From Saprospiraceae bacterium (lineage in GTDB: Bacteria; Bacteroidota; Bacteroidia; Chitinophagales; Saprospiraceae): DNA of 64,000 nucleotides. Under the pieces are notes generated by a model. It saw only the letters and a program-made list of their open reading frames with translations, was not told the DNA's origin and searched no databases. Both the position numbers and the translations under genes were made by a program. Shown here piece after piece: positions 17,638 to 25,712 of the stretch; the stretch's first letter is position 1, and every line of letters begins with the position of its first letter. The stretch is from the NCBI GenBank assembly GCA_016711125.1, contig JADJTQ010000012.1:434001-498000 (forward strand). The letters are read 5' to 3'.

Positions 17638-17988
17638 ATGAACAGGCGAAAATTTGTTGAACAGGCATCTGGTTCACTGATTCCCTTAGCTTTTTTTTCT
17701 AGTACATTCCCCCTCTTGAGTCGCTCAGATCTGAGCAGATCTAGTTCTGAGTTTGATCTATTGCTCTTGGATTTAAAAGGTCAAATGTGTCTGGAGCTTC
17801 GTGAATCCGAGCACCTTGAGGCAGTCTCTCAATATCTGGATCAAGTAACCCGTGTGAGCTTGATAGAGATTAAGAATGTCAAGATTTATTCATTTCAGAA
17901 TCCATTTGGCCATCGAATTAAATGCATGATCAGTTCCGAAGGAATCCGATCGTACGCCATTGAAATTACGGCTGAGACCCCACTATAA
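17638..17988 (+). CDS. Small hypothetical protein with twin-arginine-like leader
   Basis: 116 residues. The N-terminus MNRRKFVEQASGSLIPLAFF has the RR-x-F pattern and hydrophobic stretch of a Tat leader. The remaining ~80 residues alternate strands and helices (FDLLLLDLKGQMCLELRESE; VTRVSLIEIKNVKIYSF) with no recognisable family. It lies 127 bases after the tail-collar operon and could be a separate unit. If exported, it would be a small periplasmic or membrane-anchored protein. Function not assignable. Confidence 0.6.
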   Translation: MNRRKFVEQASGSLIPLAFFSSTFPLLSRSDLSRSSSEFDLLLLDLKGQMCLELRESEHLEAVSQYLDQVTRVSLIEIKNVKIYSFQNPFGHRIKCMISSEGIRSYAIEITAETPL

Positions 17989-18245
17989 GACATTCAAGAA
18001 CCTTAATTGCATACCGTCATAAAGTAACCACCGGGTGAGGTACAAAGATGCACAGCCTATGCTACTCCGTCAAACTTTTCCTAAATCGGCAGCCTAGTAA
18101 GAAATTGACCGGTAGTTGTGATGGAATAAAGTAATCCGGAATTAACCTGTACCCTTAGAATTGTGCTTCAATTAGGTAGTTGGAAAACCATCATCTCTCA
18201 TTTATTGTCTACTTTCGAGTCTTTTCCTTAGAAAGGTAGTTTCAC

Positions 18246-19388
18246 ATGATCTGTAATACAAAAATTGGCATACTCGGCGGTGGCCAGCTTGGAAAAATGT
18301 TAGTTCAAGCCGGTAGCCGGTGGGACCTAAACCTGTGGGTAATGGACAAGGATTTTGATTTTCCTGCGGCCAAGGTGACCAATCAATTTATCCAGGGAGA
18401 TTTCACACAATATGATATGGTGTACCAACTGGGAAAACTTATGGACATCCTCACCATTGAAATAGAAAATGTCAACACTGAAGCTTTGGAGAAACTGGAA
18501 GAGGAAGGTAAGGAAATCTATCCACCGCCTTTTGTGATCAAGACGATTAAAGATAAGGGTCTACAAAAAGAGTTCTACAAGCAGCATAACATCCCCTCAA
18601 GTCCATTTATGTTAGTTGAGGATGCTAAAGAAATTAGAGACAAAGTAAAGCAAGGTGACCTTAACCTCCCTTTTGTCCAAAAAGCCAGAACTGAAGGTTA
18701 TGATGGAAGAGGAGTTCAAATCATCCGCAGCATGAAGGATTTGGACCGATTGTTTGACCGACCGTCAGTGATCGAAGACCTGGTCGCTATTAAACATGAA
18801 ATAGCAGTCCTTGCAGCGAGAAGTGTTTCGGGAGATATCGTGGTTTACCCTTCGGTCGAGATGTCCTTCCACCCTACTGCAAATCTGGTTGAACAACTGA
18901 TTGCACCAGCACGAATACCAGTCGGACTTGAAGAAAAAGCACACGATCTGACGAAAAAATTAATTGAAGATTTAAAGATGGTCGGACTGTTGGCCGTTGA
19001 GTTTTTTATTACGGATAAGGATAAACTGTTGGTTAATGAAGCTGCGCCCCGCCCTCATAATAGTGGCCACCATACCATCGAAGCTAATGTGACATCACAA
19101 TATGAGCAGCATCTACGAGCGATATTGGATCTACCCCTTGGAGACCCGTCCTTAAAGTCGCCAGCAGTGATGATCAATCTATTGGGTGAAGAGGGTTATC
19201 AAGGTGAGGTCTTCTATAAAGGCTTGGAAGAATGTCTTACAATACCGAATGTGCATGTGCACCTGTACGGTAAAAGGGAAACAAAGCCCTTTCGAAAAAT
19301 GGGACATGTGACTGTGCTGGATGAGGATATTGCAAAGGCAATTGCAAAGGCAAAGAAAGTGACCGAGACATTGATGGTTGTAAGTTGA
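18246..19388 (+). CDS. purK: 5-(carboxyamino)imidazole ribonucleotide synthase
   Basis: 380 residues, normal family length. It catalyses ATP- and bicarbonate-dependent carboxylation of AIR to N5-CAIR in purine synthesis in the cytoplasm. Evidence: N-terminal IGILGGGQLGKML; the ATP-grasp core with PFVQKARTEGYDGRGVQII and the glutamate pair VIEDLVAIKHEIAVLAARS; the metal/ATP-binding segment LLVNEAAPRPHNSGHHTIEA. No purE is adjacent, so the pathway genes are scattered. The ATG at 18246 matches the family start. Upstream 250 bases are non-coding. Confidence 0.95.
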   Translation: MICNTKIGILGGGQLGKMLVQAGSRWDLNLWVMDKDFDFPAAKVTNQFIQGDFTQYDMVYQLGKLMDILTIEIENVNTEALEKLEEEGKEIYPPPFVIKTIKDKGLQKEFYKQHNIPSSPFMLVEDAKEIRDKVKQGDLNLPFVQKARTEGYDGRGVQIIRSMKDLDRLFDRPSVIEDLVAIKHEIAVLAARSVSGDIVVYPSVEMSFHPTANLVEQLIAPARIPVGLEEKAHDLTKKLIEDLKMVGLLAVEFFITDKDKLLVNEAAPRPHNSGHHTIEANVTSQYEQHLRAILDLPLGDPSLKSPAVMINLLGEEGYQGEVFYKGLEECLTIPNVHVHLYGKRETKPFRKMGHVTVLDEDIAKAIAKAKKVTETLMVVS

Positions 19389-19432
19389 GTATCCTGCTCG
19401 CCCACAAAACTAATAAAGGCTATCGCTCTTAA

Positions 19433-19606
19433 CTACGATCTATAGGTCTCTAATTTCTTCTGCAATTCATCGATCTCGCCCATCAACAATGCATAAGCTT
19501 TAATATCACCCGATCGTTGCACATCCCGAGCTTGTTCGAGTTTTCGATTAATGACTTTTTGCAAGTCCTTGGTTGGGTCTTTCTTCAAGAAATTAAACAT
19601 AATCAT
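19433..19606 (-). CDS. DUF6435 / Lacal_2735-like small protein
   Basis: About 55-57 residues from the ATG at 19606 (or the ATG at 19600). It starts MFNFLKKDPTKDLQK and continues as a single amphipathic helix with a QRSGDIKAYALLMGEI segment. This is the pattern of small Bacteroidota/Proteobacteria proteins annotated DUF6435 or Lacal_2735, of unknown function. It ends 44 bases from purK, convergently. No terminator hairpin between them. Confidence 0.65.
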   Translation of the reverse strand: MIMFNFLKKDPTKDLQKVINRKLEQARDVQRSGDIKAYALLMGEIDELQKKLETYRS

Positions 19607-19793
19607 GGAATTAATTAAGAGTGGTAACATCTCTGTATTGGGATTGTTTCACTTTGACCAGAGGTTTTATTAATAGGATTATAGATTTGACAATCCAATC
19701 GATCTTGAGTTGATCTTGAAAGATTTTCTCTGTGGTAAAAGGCATTTAATCATTTTATAGTTTTTCGAAATTCGACAGGACAAAGGGCCTCTA

Positions 19794-20771
19794 TTAGTCT
19801 CTCCCTGGATAGACCACTCCCGCTTGCTTTCTCACTTCATCCAAAATACCCATCAAGTCAAGACTGTTTTGATGAGACCAAAGATCACTTTCGATCTTAC
19901 TCTCTGCGAGACATCGATGGCATTCCATGATCTCATGGGTGAACCCTTTGCCCAAAGGTGGACAGCTGATGTGTTCTGGTTTATACCCTGCCCTGAGCAT
20001 AATCAATCCCGGCGCTTCATGCCATCTTGGCTGCATGAGAATATAACCGTTAGTCATGGTAATCCGGGCCGGCATATTCGATTCGAAAAGCACCGAGCAA
20101 TGTAATGCTGCAGACTTTTTCTGGTTATATTCAAAATTCATGGTGCAGGTTTGATCGGCACCGGTATCATGAATTTGTCCGCTAGCCCGGATAGACTTTG
20201 GCTTACCCAGCAACTGATAGGCTAAAAACGCCGGGTATATGCCGATATCCAAAATAGACCCTCCACCCAAGCTCATATTATATAGACGGCCCAAGGGATC
20301 TACCGGAGCAGTAAAGCAAAATTCTGCTTCCACTTGATCCACCTCTCCCATAATTCCGCTTTGAATAATCTCCAAAACTTTGCGCATCGAAGGAATAAAA
20401 CGGGTCCACAATGCTTCCATGAAGAAAACATTATTTTGCCTGGAGGCATCAACCATCCTCTGCAATTCCTTCTGGTTAATGCTCGTAGGTTTTTCGCATA
20501 AAACAGAAATCCCATTCTCCAGACAAAGCAGCGTTTGTTCCAGGTGAAAAGTATGTGGTGTGGCAATATACATGATGTCAACTCCACCCTCTTTGACAAT
20601 TGCTTCATACGATGAAAATGGCCTGGCGTTAAAGTGTCTGCCTCCGAAAGAAATTGCACGGTCCAATGATCGTGACGCGACTGCTGTAATCTCTGCATTT
20701 TCAACCAGTGACAGATCATTGGCAAATTTTTCCGCGATTCTCCCCGGACCTAAAATACCCCACTTAATCAT
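19794..20771 (-). CDS. Gfo/Idh/MocA family oxidoreductase
   Basis: 325 residues from the ATG at 20771. An open frame extends 51 codons further up, but that part overlaps the DksA-like gene and lacks family similarity. The start IKWGILGPGRIAEKFANDL is the NAD(P)-binding GxGxxA region. The catalytic-lysine motif is present as VLCEKPTSINQKEL. The C-terminal half carries the alpha/beta dimer domain (GGGSILDIGIYPAFLAYQLL, with the usual D-x-G-x-Y). The closest type is the trans-1,2-dihydrobenzenediol/scyllo-inositol dehydrogenase-like subgroup, but the substrate cannot be told. It lies 16 bases after the DksA-like gene, same strand. Confidence 0.9.
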   Translation of the reverse strand: MIKWGILGPGRIAEKFANDLSLVENAEITAVASRSLDRAISFGGRHFNARPFSSYEAIVKEGGVDIMYIATPHTFHLEQTLLCLENGISVLCEKPTSINQKELQRMVDASRQNNVFFMEALWTRFIPSMRKVLEIIQSGIMGEVDQVEAEFCFTAPVDPLGRLYNMSLGGGSILDIGIYPAFLAYQLLGKPKSIRASGQIHDTGADQTCTMNFEYNQKKSAALHCSVLFESNMPARITMTNGYILMQPRWHEAPGLIMLRAGYKPEHISCPPLGKGFTHEIMECHRCLAESKIESDLWSHQNSLDLMGILDEVRKQAGVVYPGRD

Positions 20772-20787
20772 TTGATTTGGTTCCAGG

Positions 20788-21126
20788 TCAGGCACAATGT
20801 ACACATTTGGTACTGCCGGGTATAAGCGCCAGGCGCTGAAAAGGGATCTGCTTTCCACACCGCTCGCAGATACCGACTGCCTCACCTGTACCGATTCGGC
20901 GAAGTGCAGTTTGCATGGCATCAAGATCTAATCTGGCCATACGAAGAGCGGCTTCCATTACACTTTTATTATTGATCGCATCCATACGACTTACTCTTCC
21001 AATGGCGTTTTCAGGTCCTATCGGTTGAGTCATCGATTCCATACTGTCGATCTTGGATTCAGTCCGACCAATCTTATTCAACAATTTAATTTTGAGTTGC
21101 TCGCGTTCCTCCTGAGACAAAGCCAT
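20788..21126 (-). CDS. DksA/TraR-type zinc-finger protein
   Basis: 112 residues. An N-terminal coiled-coil region (QEEREQLKIKLLNKIGRTES) is followed by a C4 zinc finger: CERCGKQIPFQRLALIP then CVHC. Family members bind the RNA polymerase secondary channel and tune transcription, often with ppGpp. The coiled-coil tip lacks an obvious DxxDxA motif, as in many short Bacteroidota members, so a modulating role is only inferred. The gene sits 4 bases downstream of the lipase gene stop at 21131. Confidence 0.85.
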   Translation of the reverse strand: MALSQEEREQLKIKLLNKIGRTESKIDSMESMTQPIGPENAIGRVSRMDAINNKSVMEAALRMARLDLDAMQTALRRIGTGEAVGICERCGKQIPFQRLALIPGSTKCVHCA

Positions 21127-21130
21127 GATT

Positions 21131-22579
21131 CTATCGATGTATTAAAAGCTTATTTTGAAATTGGTTACCTCCTACTTGCAGGAAGATATGATAAATACCG
21201 TTAGGTAAATTAGTTATTCCAATTTCCTCACCAGCATAATTATTTATCGAATGAAGAAGTTGGCCCATTTGATTGTAGATTCGAAGCCTGGCAGAGGTCA
21301 TCTGAGACGGTAAAACGAGTCTCAGGTGATCTACGGCAGGATTAGGATATAATTCCACCAAACCGATTCCACCGGTTTCAGCAATGGAAGTTGACATGCT
21401 AAATCCATTGAAAAAGGCCAACGTAGATAAGACCGCAGGAAGCACACAGCCTCCATGATCTCCTGCAGGAAAAACGTCAATGGCTTCTACATTACCCGCA
21501 CCCTGACTGACCATATAATCCCTGGCTACCAAGCTGTTATTAAAATTTACCTGGTCATCTGCCATACAGTAGTATAATCGCATGGGAAATTGCGGCACCC
21601 ATAAATACGTGTCGTTATCCCTCAAAGCCACTGCGGCCGGGTGTAATGAATCACTTAAAATAGCATTCAAATAACTTTCATTAAATAATCGACCTGGAAT
21701 GCTCTTCCCATTTTCGCTGACCAGTTGTTGGATCATAAAATCATTCAAGGTGTTGAGGCCAATCTCCCCATTGTGAAAAGAGACAATCATCGGGACAAAA
21801 GCTGGTCGAAAAACCTGTGCTATGGAATCATACAAGTTACCGTAGACTTCCTGATAACCCAAAACAAGATATGCTGCATACGAAGGATAGAAATATTCTA
21901 CCGTATCTTCTAAGGTAACTGATTTCATGACACTGGAGATGCTATATGGCCCTGACATCGGCGCTGCTGCAGTGATCCATAGATCGTCAGTTTCCCTCTC
22001 GTGAATAGCCTGTGCCATCGCCATTGCAGCATGACCACCCTGGGAATAGCCCGTCACAAATATTTGCTCCATGGATCCAAATCCCTCCAGTGCTGCAAGT
22101 TCTCGAGCGGCTAACAAAAGATCAACTCCGGCAGAAGCCTCGGTTGCTGCATGAACGTACGGATGAAAACCCCGGCTATCACCTAACCCAAGATAATCTG
22201 CGGCAGTGGCTAAATAACCCTGGCCGGCATAGGCTTTGACCAAAAGGGCTTCCGTATTATTATTTGAAGGGACATCGGTTGGCCCATTAGTGGTACCATG
22301 CTGATAGGCAACTAGTCTAACAACAGTAGTATCATCGGGCAACACTACCAAACCTGAAGCCGTATCTGGCAGCATATCGCTACCGTTAGTAAGATAATTA
22401 ACTTTGTAAACCACTACACCATTTAAAGCCGGAAACCCAGTTAGAGCCGTTAACTCATTCCGACTCAGATCTTCCAGCTTTTGAGCTTCAATAAGTGCTT
22501 GACCCCAGCCAGCCCGGGCACTCAGCACCAGTACGAGGAATGGCAGTACAATAGTAGTTTTGTAAAATTGCTGATTCAT
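21131..22579 (-). CDS. T9SS-exported secretory-lipase-like alpha/beta hydrolase
   Basis: 482 residues. Signal peptide: KTTIVLPFLVLVLSARAGWG, cleavage near residue 28. The hydrolase domain (~40-380) resembles secretory lipases (LIP family). The nucleophile elbow is GYSQGG near residue 205, preceded by the DYLGLGDSRG loop; a candidate acid lies in CMADDQVN and a candidate His in PAGDHGGC. Residues ~405-482 form a T9SS type A sorting domain (VELYPNPAVDHLRLVLP ... RIYNQMGQLLHSI ... NKLLIHR). Likely releases fatty acids from extracellular esters at the cell surface. Upstream neighbour gap is 66 bases. Confidence 0.9.
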   Translation of the reverse strand: MNQQFYKTTIVLPFLVLVLSARAGWGQALIEAQKLEDLSRNELTALTGFPALNGVVVYKVNYLTNGSDMLPDTASGLVVLPDDTTVVRLVAYQHGTTNGPTDVPSNNNTEALLVKAYAGQGYLATAADYLGLGDSRGFHPYVHAATEASAGVDLLLAARELAALEGFGSMEQIFVTGYSQGGHAAMAMAQAIHERETDDLWITAAAPMSGPYSISSVMKSVTLEDTVEYFYPSYAAYLVLGYQEVYGNLYDSIAQVFRPAFVPMIVSFHNGEIGLNTLNDFMIQQLVSENGKSIPGRLFNESYLNAILSDSLHPAAVALRDNDTYLWVPQFPMRLYYCMADDQVNFNNSLVARDYMVSQGAGNVEAIDVFPAGDHGGCVLPAVLSTLAFFNGFSMSTSIAETGGIGLVELYPNPAVDHLRLVLPSQMTSARLRIYNQMGQLLHSINNYAGEEIGITNLPNGIYHIFLQVGGNQFQNKLLIHR

Positions 22580-22645
22580 AGATTCTGTTTAATAGTGAAT
22601 TGCGATAAGGGTAATAACGAAATGCCGAAGTAAAAGTTGGCCCTA

Positions 22646-23167
22646 TTAAAAATTACTGGTACCGGATTTAGGCCTTGTCCGTTCAAAATGGACCATCACA
22701 TCTGAAGTGCTTATTTGGTCCAAATTTAAGCTCCTCACTCGATCATCCAGTAAAACCAGAGTATCTTTTGCAATTTTGTCGATCCAGGTCTTCATCTGTA
22801 GTCGGGCCCTGGTATCTGAGGTTTGCAGCCGCTCACAAATAGAATTTGATTTTTCTTTAATGAAAACATTAAACCGCTCATGTGTGGCCTTGGAACCATG
22901 TTCATATAAGGAAAATAGAAAGCGGTTTCCATTAAATGCCACAAGGTCTTCTAAAAGATCTTCAATATCATCATTTACTTCAGTAATTAAATCAAATTCT
23001 AACCACTCGGAAAACCGAAGAACTGAATTCAATGAGTCGTCTTCTCTATACAGGAGTCTACGCAGCAATCTTACGTCGCAGGACTTAAAACTGTAGAGAT
23101 CTTCCATGCTATGTTTCAATAGCGTGATCCCTTGTCGAAGTTCTAATTCCCTGGTTTGATAACGCAC
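22646..23167 (-). CDS. Hypothetical helical protein, C-terminal part of a frameshifted gene
   Basis: Predominantly charged helices (VNDDIEDLLEDLVAFNGNRF; SICERLQTSDTRARLQMKTW); no known family recognised. The GTG at 23167 is unlikely to be the start: the frame continues upstream as NQQRTWTKEIVRYQTRE. One A added to the AAAA run (plus strand TTTT 23196-23199) joins it to the 23143-23457 piece, giving a protein of about 269 residues. Located between the P1 peptidase and the lipase in a run of minus-strand genes. Cytoplasmic by composition. Confidence 0.6.
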   Translation of the reverse strand: MRYQTRELELRQGITLLKHSMEDLYSFKSCDVRLLRRLLYREDDSLNSVLRFSEWLEFDLITEVNDDIEDLLEDLVAFNGNRFLFSLYEHGSKATHERFNVFIKEKSNSICERLQTSDTRARLQMKTWIDKIAKDTLVLLDDRVRSLNLDQISTSDVMVHFERTRPKSGTSNF

Positions 23168-23457
23168 GATCTCTTTAGTCCAGGTTCGTTGTTGATTTTC
23201 CTTAAACCCACTTCGGAAAGTCTGCTATAAATGTTGAGCCAGAATGGTTTTAAGTCTGGAAGTTCAATATTCCAGTGATTTTCGAGTTGCCAATCGAGTT
23301 TATATATGGCTACTTGCAGGTTGATCAGCCGCTCCAGGAAGTCAGATTGGTCTCTGATTTGGCTTTCGGCGAGCAGCCAATGTATCTTTCGATATTCAAA
23401 AAGAATATTGATTTTATCAACAATCTGATGATGTTCACTCGTCATGTGTGCTAGCAA
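23143..23457 (-). CDS. Hypothetical helical protein, N-terminal part of a frameshifted gene
   Basis: Starts MLAHMTSEHHQIVDKINILF; the second ATG (23445) is equally possible. Its last ~15 codons (NNEPGLKRSCVIKPGN) are probably out of frame, since the alternative frame from about 23196 gives a helix that continues into the 22646-23167 piece. It begins 22 bases after the true stop of the P1 peptidase gene (23479-23481), so the two are probably cotranscribed. No function proposed. Confidence 0.55.
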   Translation of the reverse strand: MLAHMTSEHHQIVDKINILFEYRKIHWLLAESQIRDQSDFLERLINLQVAIYKLDWQLENHWNIELPDLKPFWLNIYSRLSEVGLRKINNEPGLKRSCVIKPGN

Positions 23458-23478
23458 AAAATAGACTTACAGTGTTTC

Positions 23479-24080
23479 TTAATGTTTGACATCTCGATAT
23501 TCTGAAATCAGAAGTCGAACTTTCTCAATAGGTAAGAGCTCAACTCCCTTGTCCTCAAAACCCTCAGGTATCGTCGCCATAAATAATGCATTCAGGATCG
23601 CCTTCAGTGCTTTCAACCGTAGCCAAGAAAGCAGGGATACTAAATCATTTGCTGCAATTGGGTTTTAGACACCGGCTCTCGGGAGGACAACTTATGATTG
23701 TCAAAATTGACTGTGAAAGTACTGAATGCAATGACATAATCTCCACTCCCGTTAGATGCATAGCCCCCTGTTCGCGCTAACCCAAACATTGCCCTTTTTG
23801 CAAGGCGCTTTAAGTTCCGGCTGTCCAGTGGTGCGTCAGTCGCTACAACGATCATGCATGATCCATCATCATTTTTAAGTTGATCTTTATAGGGATAGGT
23901 TTCTAATTTTTCAGCTACAGGAATTCCATCAACTTGGAGTACACCTCCAAAATTAGTCTGTGCCAGGACCCCGACGGTGTACCCCCCCAGATCTCGGGGG
24001 AGTTTTCGCGATGAGCTACCTATTCCACCCTTGAATCCGAAAGCCATAGTACCGGTGCCTGCTCCAACACTACCCTCCAC
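23479..24080 (-). CDS. P1 family peptidase (DmpA/S58-like), C-terminal part with further frame breaks
   Basis: Contains the S58 autoprocessing region EGSVGAGTGT followed by FKGGIGSSSRKL, where cleavage before the Ser exposes the N-terminal nucleophile. A stop at 23640 is apparent only. Removing one T at 23642-23644 restores ISIPAFLATVESTE, and a second small indel near 23605 restores AILNALFMATIPEGFEDKG, a typical family C-terminus that ends at 23479-23481. Thus this half alone holds two indels besides the one near 24085 that separates it from the N-terminal part. The family hydrolyses N-terminal residues of peptides or beta-peptides. Probably periplasmic. Confidence 0.8.
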
Positions 24081-24631
24081 GACCTGCCGCCTGTTGCCAT
24101 ATCAATGGCATCTAACACATCACGCTCAGCAATATGCATACCCCGAATATCGTTTAGCCAGCCATCGTTTGTTTCCCCCACTACGGCATTCACGGATCGC
24201 ACATCTTCATTTCCCTCATGATTTAATGTATACCGGATAATAGACTGGATGGCTGTAGCTACGCTTAAAGTATTGGTAAGAATTATTGGAGTTTCGATGT
24301 TACCCAATTCCTCCACCTGGGTATATCCAGCTAGTTTTCCAAAACCATTACCTGCATAGATGGCAGCTGGCACCTTTTCCTGAAAGAGATTGCCCTGATG
24401 TGGAATGATGGCGGTGACCCCCGTACAAACGGAGTCTCCTCTGATGATGGTCTTGTGACCAACAAGAACTCCGGCTACATCGGTGATTGCATTTAAAGGT
24501 CCAGGTTGCAGTATGCCCGGGGTGAGCCCATAAGCTCTTATCCTTTCTTGAGCGAAGGTGCCTGAAATTGTGCTTAATGCCAATAACAGACCGCCAATAA
24601 TCCTCAAGAAATCTGTGCTCTGATACCTCAT
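24020..24631 (-). CDS. P1 family peptidase (DmpA/S58-like), N-terminal part
   Basis: The start is the ATG at 24631, which opens a signal peptide (LRIIGGLLLALSTISGTFAQ). Then come the family hallmarks RAYGLTPGILQPGPLNAITD, VAGVLVGHKT and TGVTAIIPHQGN; VVGETNDGWLNDIRG follows. The frame is lost near 24085 (TGGRSWRVV should read on as VVEGSVGAGTG). The open frame extends upstream without a stop into an acetyltransferase gene, but that is explained by one extra G at 24662-24664. The gap to the acetyltransferase stop is 2 bases. Confidence 0.85.
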   Translation of the reverse strand: MRYQSTDFLRIIGGLLLALSTISGTFAQERIRAYGLTPGILQPGPLNAITDVAGVLVGHKTIIRGDSVCTGVTAIIPHQGNLFQEKVPAAIYAGNGFGKLAGYTQVEELGNIETPIILTNTLSVATAIQSIIRYTLNHEGNEDVRSVNAVVGETNDGWLNDIRGMHIAERDVLDAIDMATGGRSWRVVLEQAPVLWLSDSRVE

Positions 24632-24633
24632 AA

Positions 24634-25360
24634 CTAAATAAAGTCTAAGGTTGAAATAACACCCGGCAATGATTTCCTCATTTTCTCTTATCACAAAATA
24701 ATTTTCCTCTTGAAAAAGATAACTAAAATGTACCAGCGAATGATTTTTATAGTAACTGGCGAGCAACTCGATCACTAATTCTTTGTCTGAATTTTGTATC
24801 CTCTCCATACGGTTGTCTTTTTTTGGAAAAAATCGACTGTATCCCAAAGTAGCCACGGTAGTTTGCTCGACATATCCAAGGCGACGCAGTAAGTTTTGTG
24901 ATCGGTGATTCCTCGCTTCTACGGATGCGTAAAACAGAGCTTCATCTTGCTCATCATCAATAATCAGTTTCATCACTTTCTGACTATAGACTCCAAATAG
25001 GCGCCGTTGCCTAAATGGTAATCTATTGGCCAGATACCGAAAGAAATACCCATTGATTTCATGATCGCCCACCTGAACTCTCCTTCTTTCAATAACGACC
25101 ATTGATCGTAGTTGCCCTTCGGTCCGTATCGTGGCCAAGACCGGATCGCGCAATTGGGCAACCCGTTCATCTGTATTTTTACGCTCATATAAGGTATCTG
25201 CGGTACCCCAAATTGTCTCATCGAGAAACTGGGTGATTTCAGGAGTAAATGCATGCTCTCGCGATATAGTCATCTCACCATCTTCGAAAAGAATCTTCTT
25301 TGTTTGCCCTTTAGTGGTGACCGGATTTTTAAACGATATCTTTTGAGTTTTTTCGATCAT
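24634..25360 (-). CDS. GNAT-like acetyltransferase, possibly short at its C-terminus
   Basis: About 242 residues from the ATG at 25360. A GNAT core is seen at ~85-185: strand INGYFFRYLANRL, the acetyl-CoA segment around QRRLFGVYSQKVMKLIIDDE, and FYASVEARNHRSQNLLRRLG. A second helical part ends EENYFVIRENEEIIAG. As given, the frame runs on in-frame into the P1 peptidase, but deleting one G from a GGG run (plus strand CCC 24662-24664) gives AGVISTLDFI and a TAG at 24634-24636, right before the peptidase ATG. From memory, related proteins go on after the IIAG strand, so the gene may be truncated here. Substrate unknown. Confidence 0.65.
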
Positions 25361-25712
25361 TTGCACACAGTTGAAGTAAGGTTTGCAAAATAAAGAAAAG
25401 ATTCTAGGTGGGTGTTGAATTACACAACTTGATACAGAAGCCGTAAATTGTAGTTTCTGGCTGGGCGAGACGAAAGAAGCTACTGGAAAACTGACTGGCC
25501 TGCCTGGCGGCTGTGGCACGCAGGGTCTCAGCAAAGCCATGAGCGGCTAGAATGGTTGGGGCATCTTATTGTAGAAATTTGATCTTCATGATATCAGCTC
25601 GCGGTGTTATCGCAACAAGCTCCTCAATCTGCTTTCACATTTGCGCCTTGAAATGCATTGAACGCAGAGGACAAAACATTGAAAATCATTGATTAATTTG
25701 GGGCAATTAAAT
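25361..25712. other. Intergenic region between divergent GNAT and beta-helix lipoprotein genes
   Basis: About 350 bases with no convincing coding frame. The left half is more GC-rich than typical intergenic sequence here. The right part contains a TAATTTG 18 bases before the ATG at 25713, a weak resemblance to the TAnnTTTG box. No hairpin terminator or repeat seen. Confidence 0.4.

Noticed and set aside
20772..20924. N-terminal extension of the Gfo/Idh/MocA protein
   Set aside because: The extension overlaps the DksA-like gene and has no similarity; the ATG at 20771 opens the nucleotide-binding strand.
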